DNA of 64,000 bases, from assembly GCF_000980885.2 (NCBI RefSeq), contig NZ_LBDA02000036.1, positions 1 through 64,000 of the forward strand. Reading direction: 5' to 3'. The translations under genes were made by a program, and so were the position numbers. Below are positions 1 through 7,515 of the stretch, one piece after another (within the stretch, counting starts at the first letter, position 1; each line of letters opens with the position of its first letter). The notes under the pieces are model-generated. The model was not told the DNA's origin. It did not search any database and saw nothing but the letters and a program-made list of their open reading frames with translations. This DNA is from Streptomyces malaysiense. GTDB taxonomy: Bacteria; Actinomycetota; Actinomycetes; Streptomycetales; Streptomycetaceae.

Positions 1-1269
1 GTCCCGTCCTTCGCCACTCCCGGTGCGGACCCCTCCCCCGAACCCCCCTCCGAGCAGCTCCAGATCCGCGCTCTCCAGGCCATGTGCAGGCAGGTCTTCG
101 GGTTCCGGCTGGCCATGACCGTCGTAGCGGCGCCCGCCGCCCTGTTGAACGCCGCGCCCGGGGTCGGCGTGCGGCTCGTCGGGGTGGCCGTCGTCGTCAC
201 GGTCATGGTGTCGTACGTCCTGTTCCGGGACTGGGAGCGGTTCGGGCCGCTTCTGTTGCGCCACCCCGCGCTGCTCGCCGCCGACACCCTCGTCGGGTCG
301 CTCCTACTGGTGTCGGCCGGGCCGGACACCACGCTCGCCTACGTCGGAGTCTGCACCCCGCTGCTCGCCGGACTGCTCTACAGCTGGCGCGGGGCGGCCT
401 GCTTCGCCTCGCTCCAGGCGCTCATCCTGTTCGTCGTCCACCTCACCCTGAAGTCCGGCCGGTCCGCCCCTGTGGCGGAGGCCCTGCTGCTGCCCGGTCT
501 GTGCGTCGTCGTGGGCGCCATGGGGTCGACCCTGCGCGGCCTGATGCTCCGCTTCGGTGCCGCCACCGAGGCGCTGACGGCGGTCCGCGCGCGGCTCGCG
601 GCGGCCGAAGCCGTGAGCGCCGAACGCGCCCGGCTGGCCCGGGAGATGCACGATTCCGTCGCCAAGACCCTCTACGGCGTCGCCCTCGCCGCCGACGGCC
701 TCGCGGCCACCGCCTCGGCCACCGCCCCCGACCCGGCCCGCATCCGCGAACAGGCCGGACTGGTCTCCCGCTCGGCCCGCCGCGCGGCGGCCGAGTCCCG
801 GGAGCTGCTCGTGGACCTGCGAGACGAACAGCCCGAGCGGGGCAGGCCGTTCTGGTCCGGGCTCGCCGACTCCGTACGGGACTTCGCCGCCCGTACCGCA
901 CTCGACGTCACCTGCGCCTGCCCGGACCCACCGGCCACGCTGCCGCCGCTGCCCGCCGCCCCGGCCCGCGCCCTCCTCGCCATTGCCACGGAGGCACTGG
1001 AGAACGCCCACCGGCACGCCGAGGCGACCCGCGTGGACGTACGGCTCTGCGTCGACGGCACCCTGCTGCGCCTGACGATCCACGACGACGGCCGCGGTCT
1101 GCCACCCGGCACCACCCTCGAACAGCTGCGGGCCCGAGGCCACTTCGGGCTGCTCGGCATGGTCGAACGCGCCGCACAGGCGGGTGCCCGCATCCGCATC
1201 GGCCGCGGCACCCACCCCCGTGGCACCGAGGTGCGGGTCGAACTCCCCCTGCGAATCCCGGAGCCCTGA
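1..1269 (+). CDS. Sensor histidine kinase of the Tad locus (5' end outside window)
   Basis: Membrane sensor kinase of the HisKA_3 (NarL/LuxR partner) type. The reading frame is open from the first base; the Met at 82 is an internal candidate, and the roughly 27 codons before it look coding, so the true start is probably at or before the window edge. Counting from that Met, hydrophobic segments fill about residues 10-155. The phospho-acceptor His190 lies in AREMHDSVAKTLYG, followed by an N box (ALENAHRHAEA), a G1 box (DDGRGLP) and a G2 box (GHFGLLGMVERA). It lies 19 nt upstream of a LuxR response regulator, its likely partner, and ahead of Flp pilin genes, so it probably controls pilus expression. 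The signal sensed is unknown. Confidence 0.88.
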   Translation, partial: VPSFATPGADPSPEPPSEQLQIRALQAMCRQVFGFRLAMTVVAAPAALLNAAPGVGVRLVGVAVVVTVMVSYVLFRDWERFGPLLLRHPALLAADTLVGSLLLVSAGPDTTLAYVGVCTPLLAGLLYSWRGAACFASLQALILFVVHLTLKSGRSAPVAEALLLPGLCVVVGAMGSTLRGLMLRFGAATEALTAVRARLAAAEAVSAERARLAREMHDSVAKTLYGVALAADGLAATASATAPDPARIREQAGLVSRSARRAAAESRELLVDLRDEQPERGRPFWSGLADSVRDFAARTALDVTCACPDPPATLPPLPAAPARALLAIATEALENAHRHAEATRVDVRLCVDGTLLRLTIHDDGRGLPPGTTLEQLRARGHFGLLGMVERAAQAGARIRIGRGTHPRGTEVRVELPLRIPEP

Positions 1270-1288
1270 AAGGAGGCACGGCACGCCC

Positions 1289-2044
1289 ATGCGGCAGCAC
1301 ACGAACGACCCCGGCATACCGGCCTTCCGGCCGCCCACCCGATTGAGGCTGCTGGTGGCCGACGACAACCCTGTGGTGCGGGCCGGCCTCACCGCGCTGC
1401 TCACGGACCGCGCGGACACCACCGTGGTGGCGCAGGCGGCGGACGGTCGCGAGGCGTACGAGGCAGCGCTCCGGCACCGTCCGGACGTCATCCTCCTCGA
1501 CGTCCGCATGCCCGGTGCGGACGGCATCTCGGCATTGCCCCACCTGGTGCGCCTCGCGCCCGTCATGATGCTCACCTACAGCCATGAGGCCGAGACGGTG
1601 CGGGAGGCGCTGCGGCTGGGGGCGGGGGGATACCTGGTGCACGGCGAGTTCACGGCCGAGCAGCTGGGACGGGCCGTACGTGACGTCCACGAGGGCCGGC
1701 CGCATGTGACGCCGGGGGCGACGCGGGCGTTACTGGCCGAGTTACAGAGGAGTGCACCTGCACACAGAGAATCCCAACTCGCCCCAATGGTAGGCCAAAA
1801 TACCTCCCTCGTGCCTTCACAACTGCAATCCACTGTGGGACAGTCGATCCGCTCGCGGTTCCGGCTGAGTGCCAGGGAGGCGGAGATCATGGACCTTATC
1901 GCGTCCGGTATGACCAACCAGCAGATCGCCGCCGTCTGCTTCATCAGCGAGAAGACCGTCAAGAACCACATCAACCGCATCTTCGCCAAGCTCCAGACCG
2001 CCACCAGGTCCCAGGCCACGGCGAAATGGCTGGGGGTGGCGTGA
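1289..2044 (+). CDS. LuxR/NarL-family response regulator with two TTA codons
   Basis: Receiver plus C-terminal HTH protein of 251 aa. The ATG at 1289 follows AAAGGAGG at 1269-1276. The receiver has the acidic pair D25/D26, phospho-acceptor D71 (LLDVRMPG) and T96. The normally invariant lysine after GGYL is replaced by His118 (GGYLVHGEF), so signalling may be atypical. The LuxR HTH is SAREAEIMDLIASGMTNQQIA. Two in-frame TTA leucine codons lie at codons 148 (1730-1732) and 152 (1742-1744), in an unusually AT-rich linker between the domains. In Streptomyces TTA codons need the bldA tRNA, so translation is probably developmentally controlled. It is paired with the upstream kinase and precedes the pilin gene. 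Confidence 0.9.
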   Translation: MRQHTNDPGIPAFRPPTRLRLLVADDNPVVRAGLTALLTDRADTTVVAQAADGREAYEAALRHRPDVILLDVRMPGADGISALPHLVRLAPVMMLTYSHEAETVREALRLGAGGYLVHGEFTAEQLGRAVRDVHEGRPHVTPGATRALLAELQRSAPAHRESQLAPMVGQNTSLVPSQLQSTVGQSIRSRFRLSAREAEIMDLIASGMTNQQIAAVCFISEKTVKNHINRIFAKLQTATRSQATAKWLGVA

Positions 2045-2169
2045 GATGCCGGAGCGGACCGGCGCCGACGCCGTTAAATGGGCCCGGGGTTGGGTCCTGG
2101 GACCCTCGGCCGATCGGGTGGTCGCCTCGTACGGTGCCCCGATCGGACGCGCAGCTGGAGGGGACAACC

Positions 2170-2367
2170 GTGAGCAAATGGTTCAACACCACCGTCACGT
2201 ACCTGATGACCCGTGCCGCGCGCAACGACCGGGGGCAGACCGCGGTGGAGTACCTCGGCATCATCGCGGTGGTGGTGGCGATCGTGCTGGCGATCACCGG
2301 GACGAGCATCGGACAGACGATCTACGACGCGATCACCTCGAAGATCTCCGAGGTCACCGGCGGCTGA
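2170..2367 (+). CDS. Flp-family type IVb pilin
   Basis: Small pilin precursor of 65 aa, the structural subunit of Tad (tight adherence) pili. GTG start at 2170 with GGAGGGG at 2157-2163. A basic leader ending in NDRG is followed by the class IVb signature QTAVEYLG, with Glu27-Tyr28, then a long hydrophobic helix (about residues 29-44) and a short polar tail. Prepilin peptidase should cleave near Gly22. It is followed without a gap by a TadE-like gene. The regulator-pilin-TadE order resembles actinobacterial flp loci such as the Rv3656c region of M. tuberculosis. Confidence 0.9.
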   Translation: MSKWFNTTVTYLMTRAARNDRGQTAVEYLGIIAVVVAIVLAITGTSIGQTIYDAITSKISEVTGG

Positions 2368-2981
2368 CCCGGCCGGTCCGTGACGCAGGGCAGGCCTTCC
2401 CCATCTATCTCACGGTGGTGGCGGGCCTGCTCTTTCTTGCGCTCGCCTACCTCGCGGTCGGCCAGGCGGCGGTGAACCGGGGCGGCGCCCAGACGGCCGC
2501 TGACGCCGCGGCGCTCGCGGCTGCCCAGGACGTGCGGGACCAGCTCACCGCCCAGTGGCTGAAGGTGCTGCTCGACCCGGCCAAGTGGCAGGCCGTCCTC
2601 GACGGCGACGCGCCCCTCGACGGCGACCCCTGCGCACGGGCCGGGGAACTGGCCGGACGGAACGACGCCCGGCTGACCGGGTGCGGCCCGGACGGGCTGC
2701 TCAGGTACCGGGCCGAGGTGCGGACCGACAAGTCCGTCGGCCGCTCCGTCGTACCCGGTACGGAGAAGTTCCGATCGACGGCCTCCGCCACCGCCGAGAT
2801 CGAGCCCCTGTGCACCTTCGAGCTGCCGCCGAAGGGCGCCGGGGGCGGTGCGGCGCGGGGCGCCGCGAAGGCGGATCTGCCCCGGCTCACCTGCAAGGAC
2901 AAGGTGTGGGACCTGAATCCGGACGACCCGTCGGGGCTTCCCGGGCCCGAGGACCTCTTCGATGTGCATCTGGCCGACTGA
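2364..2981 (+). CDS. TadE/TadG-like pilus assembly protein
   Basis: Minor pilin-like protein of about 205 aa. The N-terminal stretch GQAFPIYLTVVAGLLFLALAYLAVGQAA is typical of actinobacterial TadE-like proteins: a single membrane helix followed by QTAADAAALAAAQ. The rest is a soluble domain with three or four cysteines and no recognised motif. Start is uncertain. No ATG/GTG/TTG lies in frame between the pilin stop and the helix, so the best candidate is CTG at 2364, overlapping the pilin stop as CTGA, with GAGG about 10 nt upstream. The first in-frame GTG (2415) would remove part of the helix. Likely translationally coupled to the pilin. Confidence 0.75.
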   Translation: MTRPVRDAGQAFPIYLTVVAGLLFLALAYLAVGQAAVNRGGAQTAADAAALAAAQDVRDQLTAQWLKVLLDPAKWQAVLDGDAPLDGDPCARAGELAGRNDARLTGCGPDGLLRYRAEVRTDKSVGRSVVPGTEKFRSTASATAEIEPLCTFELPPKGAGGGAARGAAKADLPRLTCKDKVWDLNPDDPSGLPGPEDLFDVHLAD

Positions 2982-3010
2982 CGAACGATGAGTGACGAAG
3001 GAAGCGGACT

Positions 3011-3586
3011 ATGACCATGCGGTTCACCGCGAAGACCCGCAGAGGGGTGGCCGCCCTGGCCGCCCTGGCCGCCCTGGCCGCCGGAGCGGCCGGGTGCGGC
3101 AGAGGCGGCGACGACGGCAAGCGGCCGGCGAAGACGGCATCCGCTTCCGGGACGGCCGGGGCCGGGCCCAGCACCCAGGAGGGGCAGTCGGACAAACCGC
3201 TGGCCGAACTGCGGGGCTCCGACGGCCTGAGCCTGCGGATCACCTCCGCGCAGCGGGACTCCGGCGGGTTCGTCACCGTCAACGGCACCCTGAAGAACGA
3301 CGGCGCCCAGAGCGTCGTCATCCCCTCCGCGCTCAGCGGCAACGAGACCGAGATCATCAAGAACGGCAGGTCCCTGGGCGGGGCCACGCTGGTCGACCCG
3401 AAGGGCAAGAAGCGGTACTACGTACTGCGGGACACCGAGGGCCGGCCGCTGACCACGACGGGCTTCTCGACCCTGCGGGCCGGCGACACGCTCGCGGTCT
3501 TCATGCAGTTCCCGGCGCCTCCCACGAACCAGGTGGAGTTCCAGCTGCCGACCTTCTCCTCCGCCACCCTCCCCATCTCCGGCTGA
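3011..3586 (+). CDS. Secreted lipoprotein of the Tad locus
   Basis: Protein of 191 aa with a lipoprotein-type signal: basic N terminus (MRFTAKTRRG), an Ala/Leu hydrophobic core and a lipobox-like AAGC ending about residue 29. A short charged linker leads to a beta-rich domain (LRITSAQRDSGGFVTVNGTLKND and onward) resembling extracellular Ig-like or DUF4352-style domains. Start ATG 3011 has GAAGGAAG upstream; a second ATG at 3017 is possible. It sits between the TadE-like gene and an OmpA-like gene in one direction with short gaps, so it is probably part of the pilus or envelope unit. The molecular role is not known. Confidence 0.75.
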   Translation: MTMRFTAKTRRGVAALAALAALAAGAAGCGRGGDDGKRPAKTASASGTAGAGPSTQEGQSDKPLAELRGSDGLSLRITSAQRDSGGFVTVNGTLKNDGAQSVVIPSALSGNETEIIKNGRSLGGATLVDPKGKKRYYVLRDTEGRPLTTTGFSTLRAGDTLAVFMQFPAPPTNQVEFQLPTFSSATLPISG

Positions 3587-3594
3587 GGCCCCCC

Positions 3595-4218
3595 GTGACC
3601 ACCCGACCCCGTCTCGCGCTGACCCTCACCTCCGCCGCGTTCCTGCTGGCCGCCACGCTCACCTCCGCGCACGCCGACGGCACGGACCCCAACGGGCCCC
3701 CCGACACGGCGCCGTCGGCCGCCGCGCCCGTGAAGATCGACGCCAGGGACCCGGACCTCAAGCTGCCCGAGGGGGCCACGCTCGCCCAGCCCAAGGTGCT
3801 CGACATCAAGTCGGTCGTGGAGGACCAGAGCGGGGACGAGCGCCGCGAGGACACCAACGCGGACGTCACCTTCGCCCTCCAGGCAGAGGTCCTCTTCGGC
3901 AAGGACAGCGCGAAACTCGGCGCCGACGCCAAGGCCCGCATCGCCGCCATCGCCGGGGAGATCAGGAAGCAGCACGCCACCCAGGTCCGCGTCTTCGGCT
4001 TCACCGACGACCTCGGCTCCTCCAGCCACGGCGTCCTCCTCTCCCGGCAGCGTGCCAACGCCGTCCAGGCGGTCCTCGGCCAGGACCTCGACAGTCCCGA
4101 CATCACCTTCGAGGTGCGCGGCTACGGCGAGCAGTACCCCATCGCCGACAACTCCACGGAGGAGGGCCGCAAGAAGAACCGCCGGGTGGAGGTGTCCTTC
4201 CCGCGCACCGCGGACTGA
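3595..4218 (+). CDS. OmpA-family secreted protein
   Basis: Exported protein of 207 aa. The GTG at 3595 is 8 nt after the previous stop and opens a Sec signal peptide (core LALTLTSAAFLLAATLTSA) with a probable AHA cleavage site near residue 27. The C-terminal half is an OmpA/MotB peptidoglycan-binding domain: LFGKDSAKLGADAKARIAAI, then VRVFGFTDDLGSS, LLSRQRANAVQAVL and GYGEQYPIADNSTEEGRKKNRRVEV. Such domains bind diaminopimelate-type peptidoglycan and could anchor the pilus machinery to the wall. It is the last gene of the Tad unit; the next gene is convergent. Confidence 0.85.
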   Translation: MTTRPRLALTLTSAAFLLAATLTSAHADGTDPNGPPDTAPSAAAPVKIDARDPDLKLPEGATLAQPKVLDIKSVVEDQSGDERREDTNADVTFALQAEVLFGKDSAKLGADAKARIAAIAGEIRKQHATQVRVFGFTDDLGSSSHGVLLSRQRANAVQAVLGQDLDSPDITFEVRGYGEQYPIADNSTEEGRKKNRRVEVSFPRTAD

Positions 4219-4234
4219 CGGCCCGACCGACGGC

Positions 4235-4618
4235 TCACCCGGCCCCGCCCCCGTTCCCGTCCACCTCCACCCGCACCCCGGCCCGCAGCCCCCATTCCGC
4301 CATCGTTCCCGCCTCCGCCTCCAGCACATGCCGGGCCCGCGGGCGGGGCAGGCCCAGGCGGCCCGGCCGCATGGTGCGGACGGCGCGGACCGTCAGCCGG
4401 CGGTCCAGGTACGCGACGTCGATGGGGACGCGCATCCCGAAGGTGTGGATGCTGTTGGCCGGGGACAGGAGCAGCGCGCCGTCGATACCGGTGCGGCCGA
4501 GCAGGCCCCTGGTGCGGGCCCGGTAGGAGGCCGCGATCTCCAGGGGGATCTCCACCGCCCGGGTCTCCCCGGGGACGCGCAGCACTCCCCGGCCGTCCCG
4601 CCACCGTCGTCGCGCCAT
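4235..4618 (-). CDS. DUF192 family protein
   Basis: Protein of 127 aa matching the DUF192 family. Diagnostic stretches are ARTRGLLGRTGIDGALLLSPANSIHTFGMRVPIDVAYLD and a C-terminal RHVLEAEAGTMAEWGLRAGVRVEV. The start at 4618 is chosen because GGAGGAACG lies directly upstream; a longer in-frame extension to 4702 lacks such support. No signal peptide is visible, unlike many DUF192 proteins. It is transcribed toward the OmpA gene and leaves only a 16-nt intergenic space. Members commonly accompany Tad/Flp loci in actinobacteria. Function unknown. Confidence 0.85.
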   Translation of the reverse strand: MARRRWRDGRGVLRVPGETRAVEIPLEIAASYRARTRGLLGRTGIDGALLLSPANSIHTFGMRVPIDVAYLDRRLTVRAVRTMRPGRLGLPRPRARHVLEAEAGTMAEWGLRAGVRVEVDGNGGGAG

Positions 4619-4787
4619 CGTTCCTCCACCGTCAACGGGCCTGCCCCGAAAAGCGTTCGTCCCCCTTCCCATCCCCCGCGCGGGGGGCGCCCATGACTCC
4701 ACTCGGCGGGTGTTCCCGCCGGAGCCCGCGAAGCCCCGGGGCGGAAAAGGGGAGGACCGGGGCGCCGGAGCCCGCCATCATGGGGGC

Positions 4788-5573
4788 ATGACTGCAGCGC
4801 GCCGGTCCTTCGCCGACCTCGTCGCCGAGGGCGCCGCGGTGCCCACCGAGGGGTGGGACTTCTCCTGGTTCGAGGGGCGGGCCACCGAGGCGCGGCCCTC
4901 CTGGGGGTACGCGCGCTCGGCAGGGGAGCGGCTGGCCGGTGCCGAGGCCGCGCTGGACATCCAGACCGGGGGCGGGGAGGTGCTGGCCTTCAGCCTCGGC
5001 GCGGCCGCCCCGGCCAGGCCCCGGCTGGTCGCCGCCACCGAGGGCTGGGCGCCGAACACGGCCAAGGCCACCGCCCTGCTGCGACCGCAGGGCGTGGTGG
5101 TCGTCGCCGCCCCGGACGACGCGCCGCTGCCGTTCGCCGACGGGGCCTTCGACCTGGTGCTCAGCCGGCATCCGGTGGTGCCGCACTGGGACGAGATCGC
5201 GCGGGTGCTCCGGCCCGGCGGCACGTACTTCGCCCAGCATGTCGGGCCCGCCAGCGTCTTCGAACTGGTCGAGTACTTCATCGGTCCGCAGCCGGAGGCC
5301 GTGCGCCGCGCGCGGGACCCGCGGCGGGAGCGGGCCGCGGCCGAGGCGGCGGGCCTGGAGATCGCCGCGCTGCCGGCGGAGCGGCTGCGGATGGAGTTCC
5401 GCGACATCGCCGCCGTTGTCCACTTCCTGCGCAAGGTCGTCTGGATGGTGCCCGGGTTCACCGTCGAGGCGTACGAGCCCCAACTCCGGGCGCTGCACGA
5501 GCGGATCGAGCGGGAGGGGCCGTTCGTCGCCCACAGCTCCCGGCACCTCTTCGACGCCCGTAAGCCCCTCTAG
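4788..5573 (+). CDS. Class I SAM-dependent methyltransferase
   Basis: Protein of 261 aa. The Rossmann methyltransferase fold is visible as DIQTGGGEVL (motif I-like), VVVAAPDDAPLPFADGAFDLVLSRHPVV (motifs II-IV, as in UbiE/biotin-synthesis type enzymes) and ARVLRPGGTYFAQHVG (motif V). ATG 4788 is preceded by GGGGG; an upstream in-frame extension is not supported. Substrate cannot be told from sequence. The stop codon TAG (5571-5573) coincides with the first bases of a MITE-like element. Because that element appears to have duplicated TA, the stop codon would have been the same before insertion and the protein is probably full length. Confidence 0.85.
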   Translation: MTAARRSFADLVAEGAAVPTEGWDFSWFEGRATEARPSWGYARSAGERLAGAEAALDIQTGGGEVLAFSLGAAAPARPRLVAATEGWAPNTAKATALLRPQGVVVVAAPDDAPLPFADGAFDLVLSRHPVVPHWDEIARVLRPGGTYFAQHVGPASVFELVEYFIGPQPEAVRRARDPRRERAAAEAAGLEIAALPAERLRMEFRDIAAVVHFLRKVVWMVPGFTVEAYEPQLRALHERIEREGPFVAHSSRHLFDARKPL

Positions 5574-5688
5574 TGCCGCAACAGGCGACGTCCGCCCCGT
5601 CGCGACGCCCTGCACGCACTCTCGCCGCACCGAGAGCACGCACCGGACGCCGCTCCTTGACGGGCGAACGTTGCCTGCCGCGGCACTA
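5571..5688. mobile_element. MITE-like inverted-repeat element with TA boundaries
   Basis: A 118-bp element. Its left end (5571-5591, beginning TAGTGCCGC) and right end (5668-5688, ending GCGGCACTA) match as inverted repeats at 18 of 21 positions, with weaker complementarity further in (GTCCGCCCCGTC against GTTCGCCCGTC). There is no coding capacity. Both ends are bounded by TA, as expected for target duplication by IS630/Tc1-type transposases. A non-autonomous miniature element mobilised in trans is the best reading; a processed RNA hairpin is an alternative. Confidence 0.6.
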
Positions 5689-6089
5689 GACCCCTCGGGG
5701 AGTCCGCAGTGTCCACATCGTTATCGGACACTGTTCACAACAGCCCCACCCGTCACGTAAGTTCAGACCAACGCAAATCGCGCAAGCAAAGCAGCGCGGG
5801 TGGTACCGCGCAGTGGAGGGGGCTGCGCGGTGCCGTGAAACGGGGAGATCGCCCCGTGGGTGCGCGCGCGGGCCGTCAAGCCGTCGTTCGCCGGACGAGT
5901 AGTCCGTCGGGGGGATCCAGGGGCAACACGCCGATGCGGCCCCGGATGGCGGCAAGTCTTCGAATTCCTTAGGTTTTCATCGCTTCCGGCCGAGTTTGCC
6001 TGGGATTCTCCGGTGGATCCCCCGAATGGACCCCCTGAATCCATCGTTCCACATTCATCAGGGCGTTCCCGGGCGACTCCGGAGAGTAG
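5689..6089. other. Non-coding region between MITE-like element and 6C RNA
   Basis: About 400 bp with no convincing gene. One 87-codon frame (5709-5972) has a TTA codon, atypical third-position composition and no recognisable domain, so I do not call it. Apart from the T-box-like hairpin the region holds only AT-richer patches near 5700-5780 and 5960-6060 that may contain promoters. Confidence 0.5.
5798..5834 (+). other. T-box-like motif inside a strong hairpin
   Basis: GGGTGGTACCGCG at 5798-5810 matches the conserved T-box sequence of tRNA-sensing leaders. GGTACCGCGCAG (5802-5813) pairs with CTGCGCGGTGCC (5823-5834) around a purine loop TGGAGGGGG that looks like a Shine-Dalgarno sequence. 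I could not find a convincing stem I or specifier loop, and no aminoacyl-tRNA synthetase or amino acid gene follows. It may be a relic or coincidence. Confidence 0.25.
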
Positions 6090-6189
6090 TTGTGGCACGC
6101 CGATGCCCCCATCCGCCCTTACGAAGGGTTATGGTGGAAACCCCCCCTCGGGCCGGTCCGTCTCCCCCCCACGGACCGGCCCGTTTTTT
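6090..6189 (+). ncRNA. Probable 6C small RNA
   Basis: The sequence shows the hallmarks of the actinobacterial 6C RNA: two C-runs of seven (6141-6147 and 6164-6170) in predicted loops. A first stem-loop domain includes CCCTT..GAAGGG and CCAT..ATGG pairings. The last stem is perfect, GGGCCGGTCCGT (6150-6161) with ACGGACCGGCCC (6171-6182), followed by six T residues (6184-6189), forming an intrinsic terminator. The 5' end is estimated; TAGTTG near 6088 could be its -10 element. In M. tuberculosis the 6C RNA (B11) is next to the flp/tad locus, as here. Known targets elsewhere are bound through the C-rich loops. Confidence 0.65.
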
Positions 6190-6381
6190 CTTGGCCACGC
6201 GAGAGGTCCCGACCGGGAACCGGTCACCGCCCGGCGTGCGTCCCTACGGAGGGGGCCGGATCCCCGATCCCGCCCCGCCCCGCCCCTCGTCCCCGCCGCA
6301 CCAGGGCCGGACCAGGGCCCAGGCAGCGGTAGGCTCGACGGGCCCGGCAACGTACCCCGCGCCAACCCTCCGGAGGGCCAC

Positions 6382-7155
6382 GTGAACCTGCGCGACAAAC
6401 TGCGCGGCCTGCTGGTCAGGCTCTACGCACGCCGGGTGGAAGGCCACCTCGACCACGACCAGGTGCCCAAGCACATCGGCGTCATCATGGACGGCAACCG
6501 CCGCTGGGCGAAGGCGTCGGGTTCCACCGCGGTGCACGGTCACCGGGCCGGCGCGGACAAGATCGAGGAGTTCCTCGGCTGGTGCTCCGAGACCGATGTC
6601 GAGGTCGTCACCCTGTGGCTGCTGTCCACGGACAACTTCGACCGCCCGCAGGACGAACTCGGCCCGCTGCTCGGCATCATCGAGGACGTCGTGCGCACCC
6701 TCGCCGCCGACGGCCGCTGGCGGGTGCACCACGTGGGCGCCATGGACCTGCTCCCCGCGGGCATGCAGGCCACCCTCAAGGAGGCCGAGGAGACCACCGC
6801 CCACACCGAGGGCATAGTGGTCAACGTGGCCATCGGCTACGGCGGCCGGCAGGAGATCGCCGACGCCGTGCGCTCCATGCTGTTCGAGGCCCACGACGAG
6901 GGCGTCGCGATGGCGGACCTCGCCGAGTCCGTCGACATCGACATGATCGGCCGTCACCTCTACACGAGTGACCAGCCCGACCCGGACCTCGTCATCCGCA
7001 CCAGCGGGGAGCAGCGGCTGTCCGGATTCATGCTGTGGCAGACGGCCCACTCCGAGTACTACTTCTGCGACGTCTACTGGCCCGCCTTCCGCAAGGTCGA
7101 CTTCCTGCGCGCGCTGCGCGACTACGCCGCACGTCACCGGCGGTTCGGCGGCTGA
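6382..7155 (+). CDS. uppS: Isoprenyl (undecaprenyl-type) diphosphate synthase
   Basis: Cis-prenyltransferase of 257 aa that extends farnesyl or a similar allylic diphosphate with isopentenyl diphosphate to make the polyprenyl carrier for cell-wall synthesis. GTG 6382 has GGAGGG at 6372-6377. The P-loop-like site HIGVIMDGNRRWAK contains catalytic Asp37. Further signatures are GHRAGADKIEEFL, TLWLLSTDNFDRP, VNVAIGYGGRQEI and, near the end, VIRTSGEQRLSGFMLWQ with HSEYYF. Length fits the short-chain actinobacterial type. Streptomycetes usually carry two such synthases, and which product length this one makes is not decidable here. A perfect-stem terminator follows. Confidence 0.93.
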   Translation: MNLRDKLRGLLVRLYARRVEGHLDHDQVPKHIGVIMDGNRRWAKASGSTAVHGHRAGADKIEEFLGWCSETDVEVVTLWLLSTDNFDRPQDELGPLLGIIEDVVRTLAADGRWRVHHVGAMDLLPAGMQATLKEAEETTAHTEGIVVNVAIGYGGRQEIADAVRSMLFEAHDEGVAMADLAESVDIDMIGRHLYTSDQPDPDLVIRTSGEQRLSGFMLWQTAHSEYYFCDVYWPAFRKVDFLRALRDYAARHRRFGG

Positions 7156-7164
7156 GACACGCAT

Positions 7165-7200
7165 GAGGGCCCCGTCGGTGCGAGCACCGGCGGGGCCCTC
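7165..7200 (+). terminator. Intrinsic terminator after uppS
   Basis: GAGGGCCCCGTCGGTGC and GCACCGGCGGGGCCCTC form a 17-bp stem with one mismatch and a 2-nt spacer loop. It begins 10 nt after the uppS stop. No strong T-tract, as is common in Streptomyces. Confidence 0.75.
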
Positions 7201-7515
7201 GCGCGTCCCCGTTCGAACTGCCGTCACCAGGAGTTCACGGCCGTGGCGGTGGCCGCTTTTGCATGGCGGCGCCCGTTCGAGGGCATAACCCAGGCAGGTC
7301 GACGCCCGAACCCCGGGCGTCGGATCTCAGCGGGCGGCAGGGGCCGTCCGCCCGGGAGGTCCTTTGCACCAGCACGACCGTGCGACAGCGCCGCGGAGGT
7401 CCGGCCCCGGGCCCGCCGTGTGCAGGGGCCGTCGGCCGTTCCGGTCCGCCCCGCCCTCCCGGCCCGGCTTCCACTTCGTCGCTCCCCGACCTCATCCGAG
7501 GGGGTACGTCCTTCC
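7201..7515. other. Upstream region of the PhoH gene
   Basis: No gene seen. A perfect 9-bp hairpin lies at 7300-7322 (CGACGCCCG..CGGGCGTCG). The frame of the PhoH gene is open upstream, but the extension has no conserved sequence. Confidence 0.5.

Noticed and set aside
5709..5972. 87-codon frame with GTG start between the MITE-like element and the 6C RNA
   Set aside because: Contains a TTA codon, atypical third-position composition, low complexity and no recognisable domain; it also covers the T-box-like hairpin.
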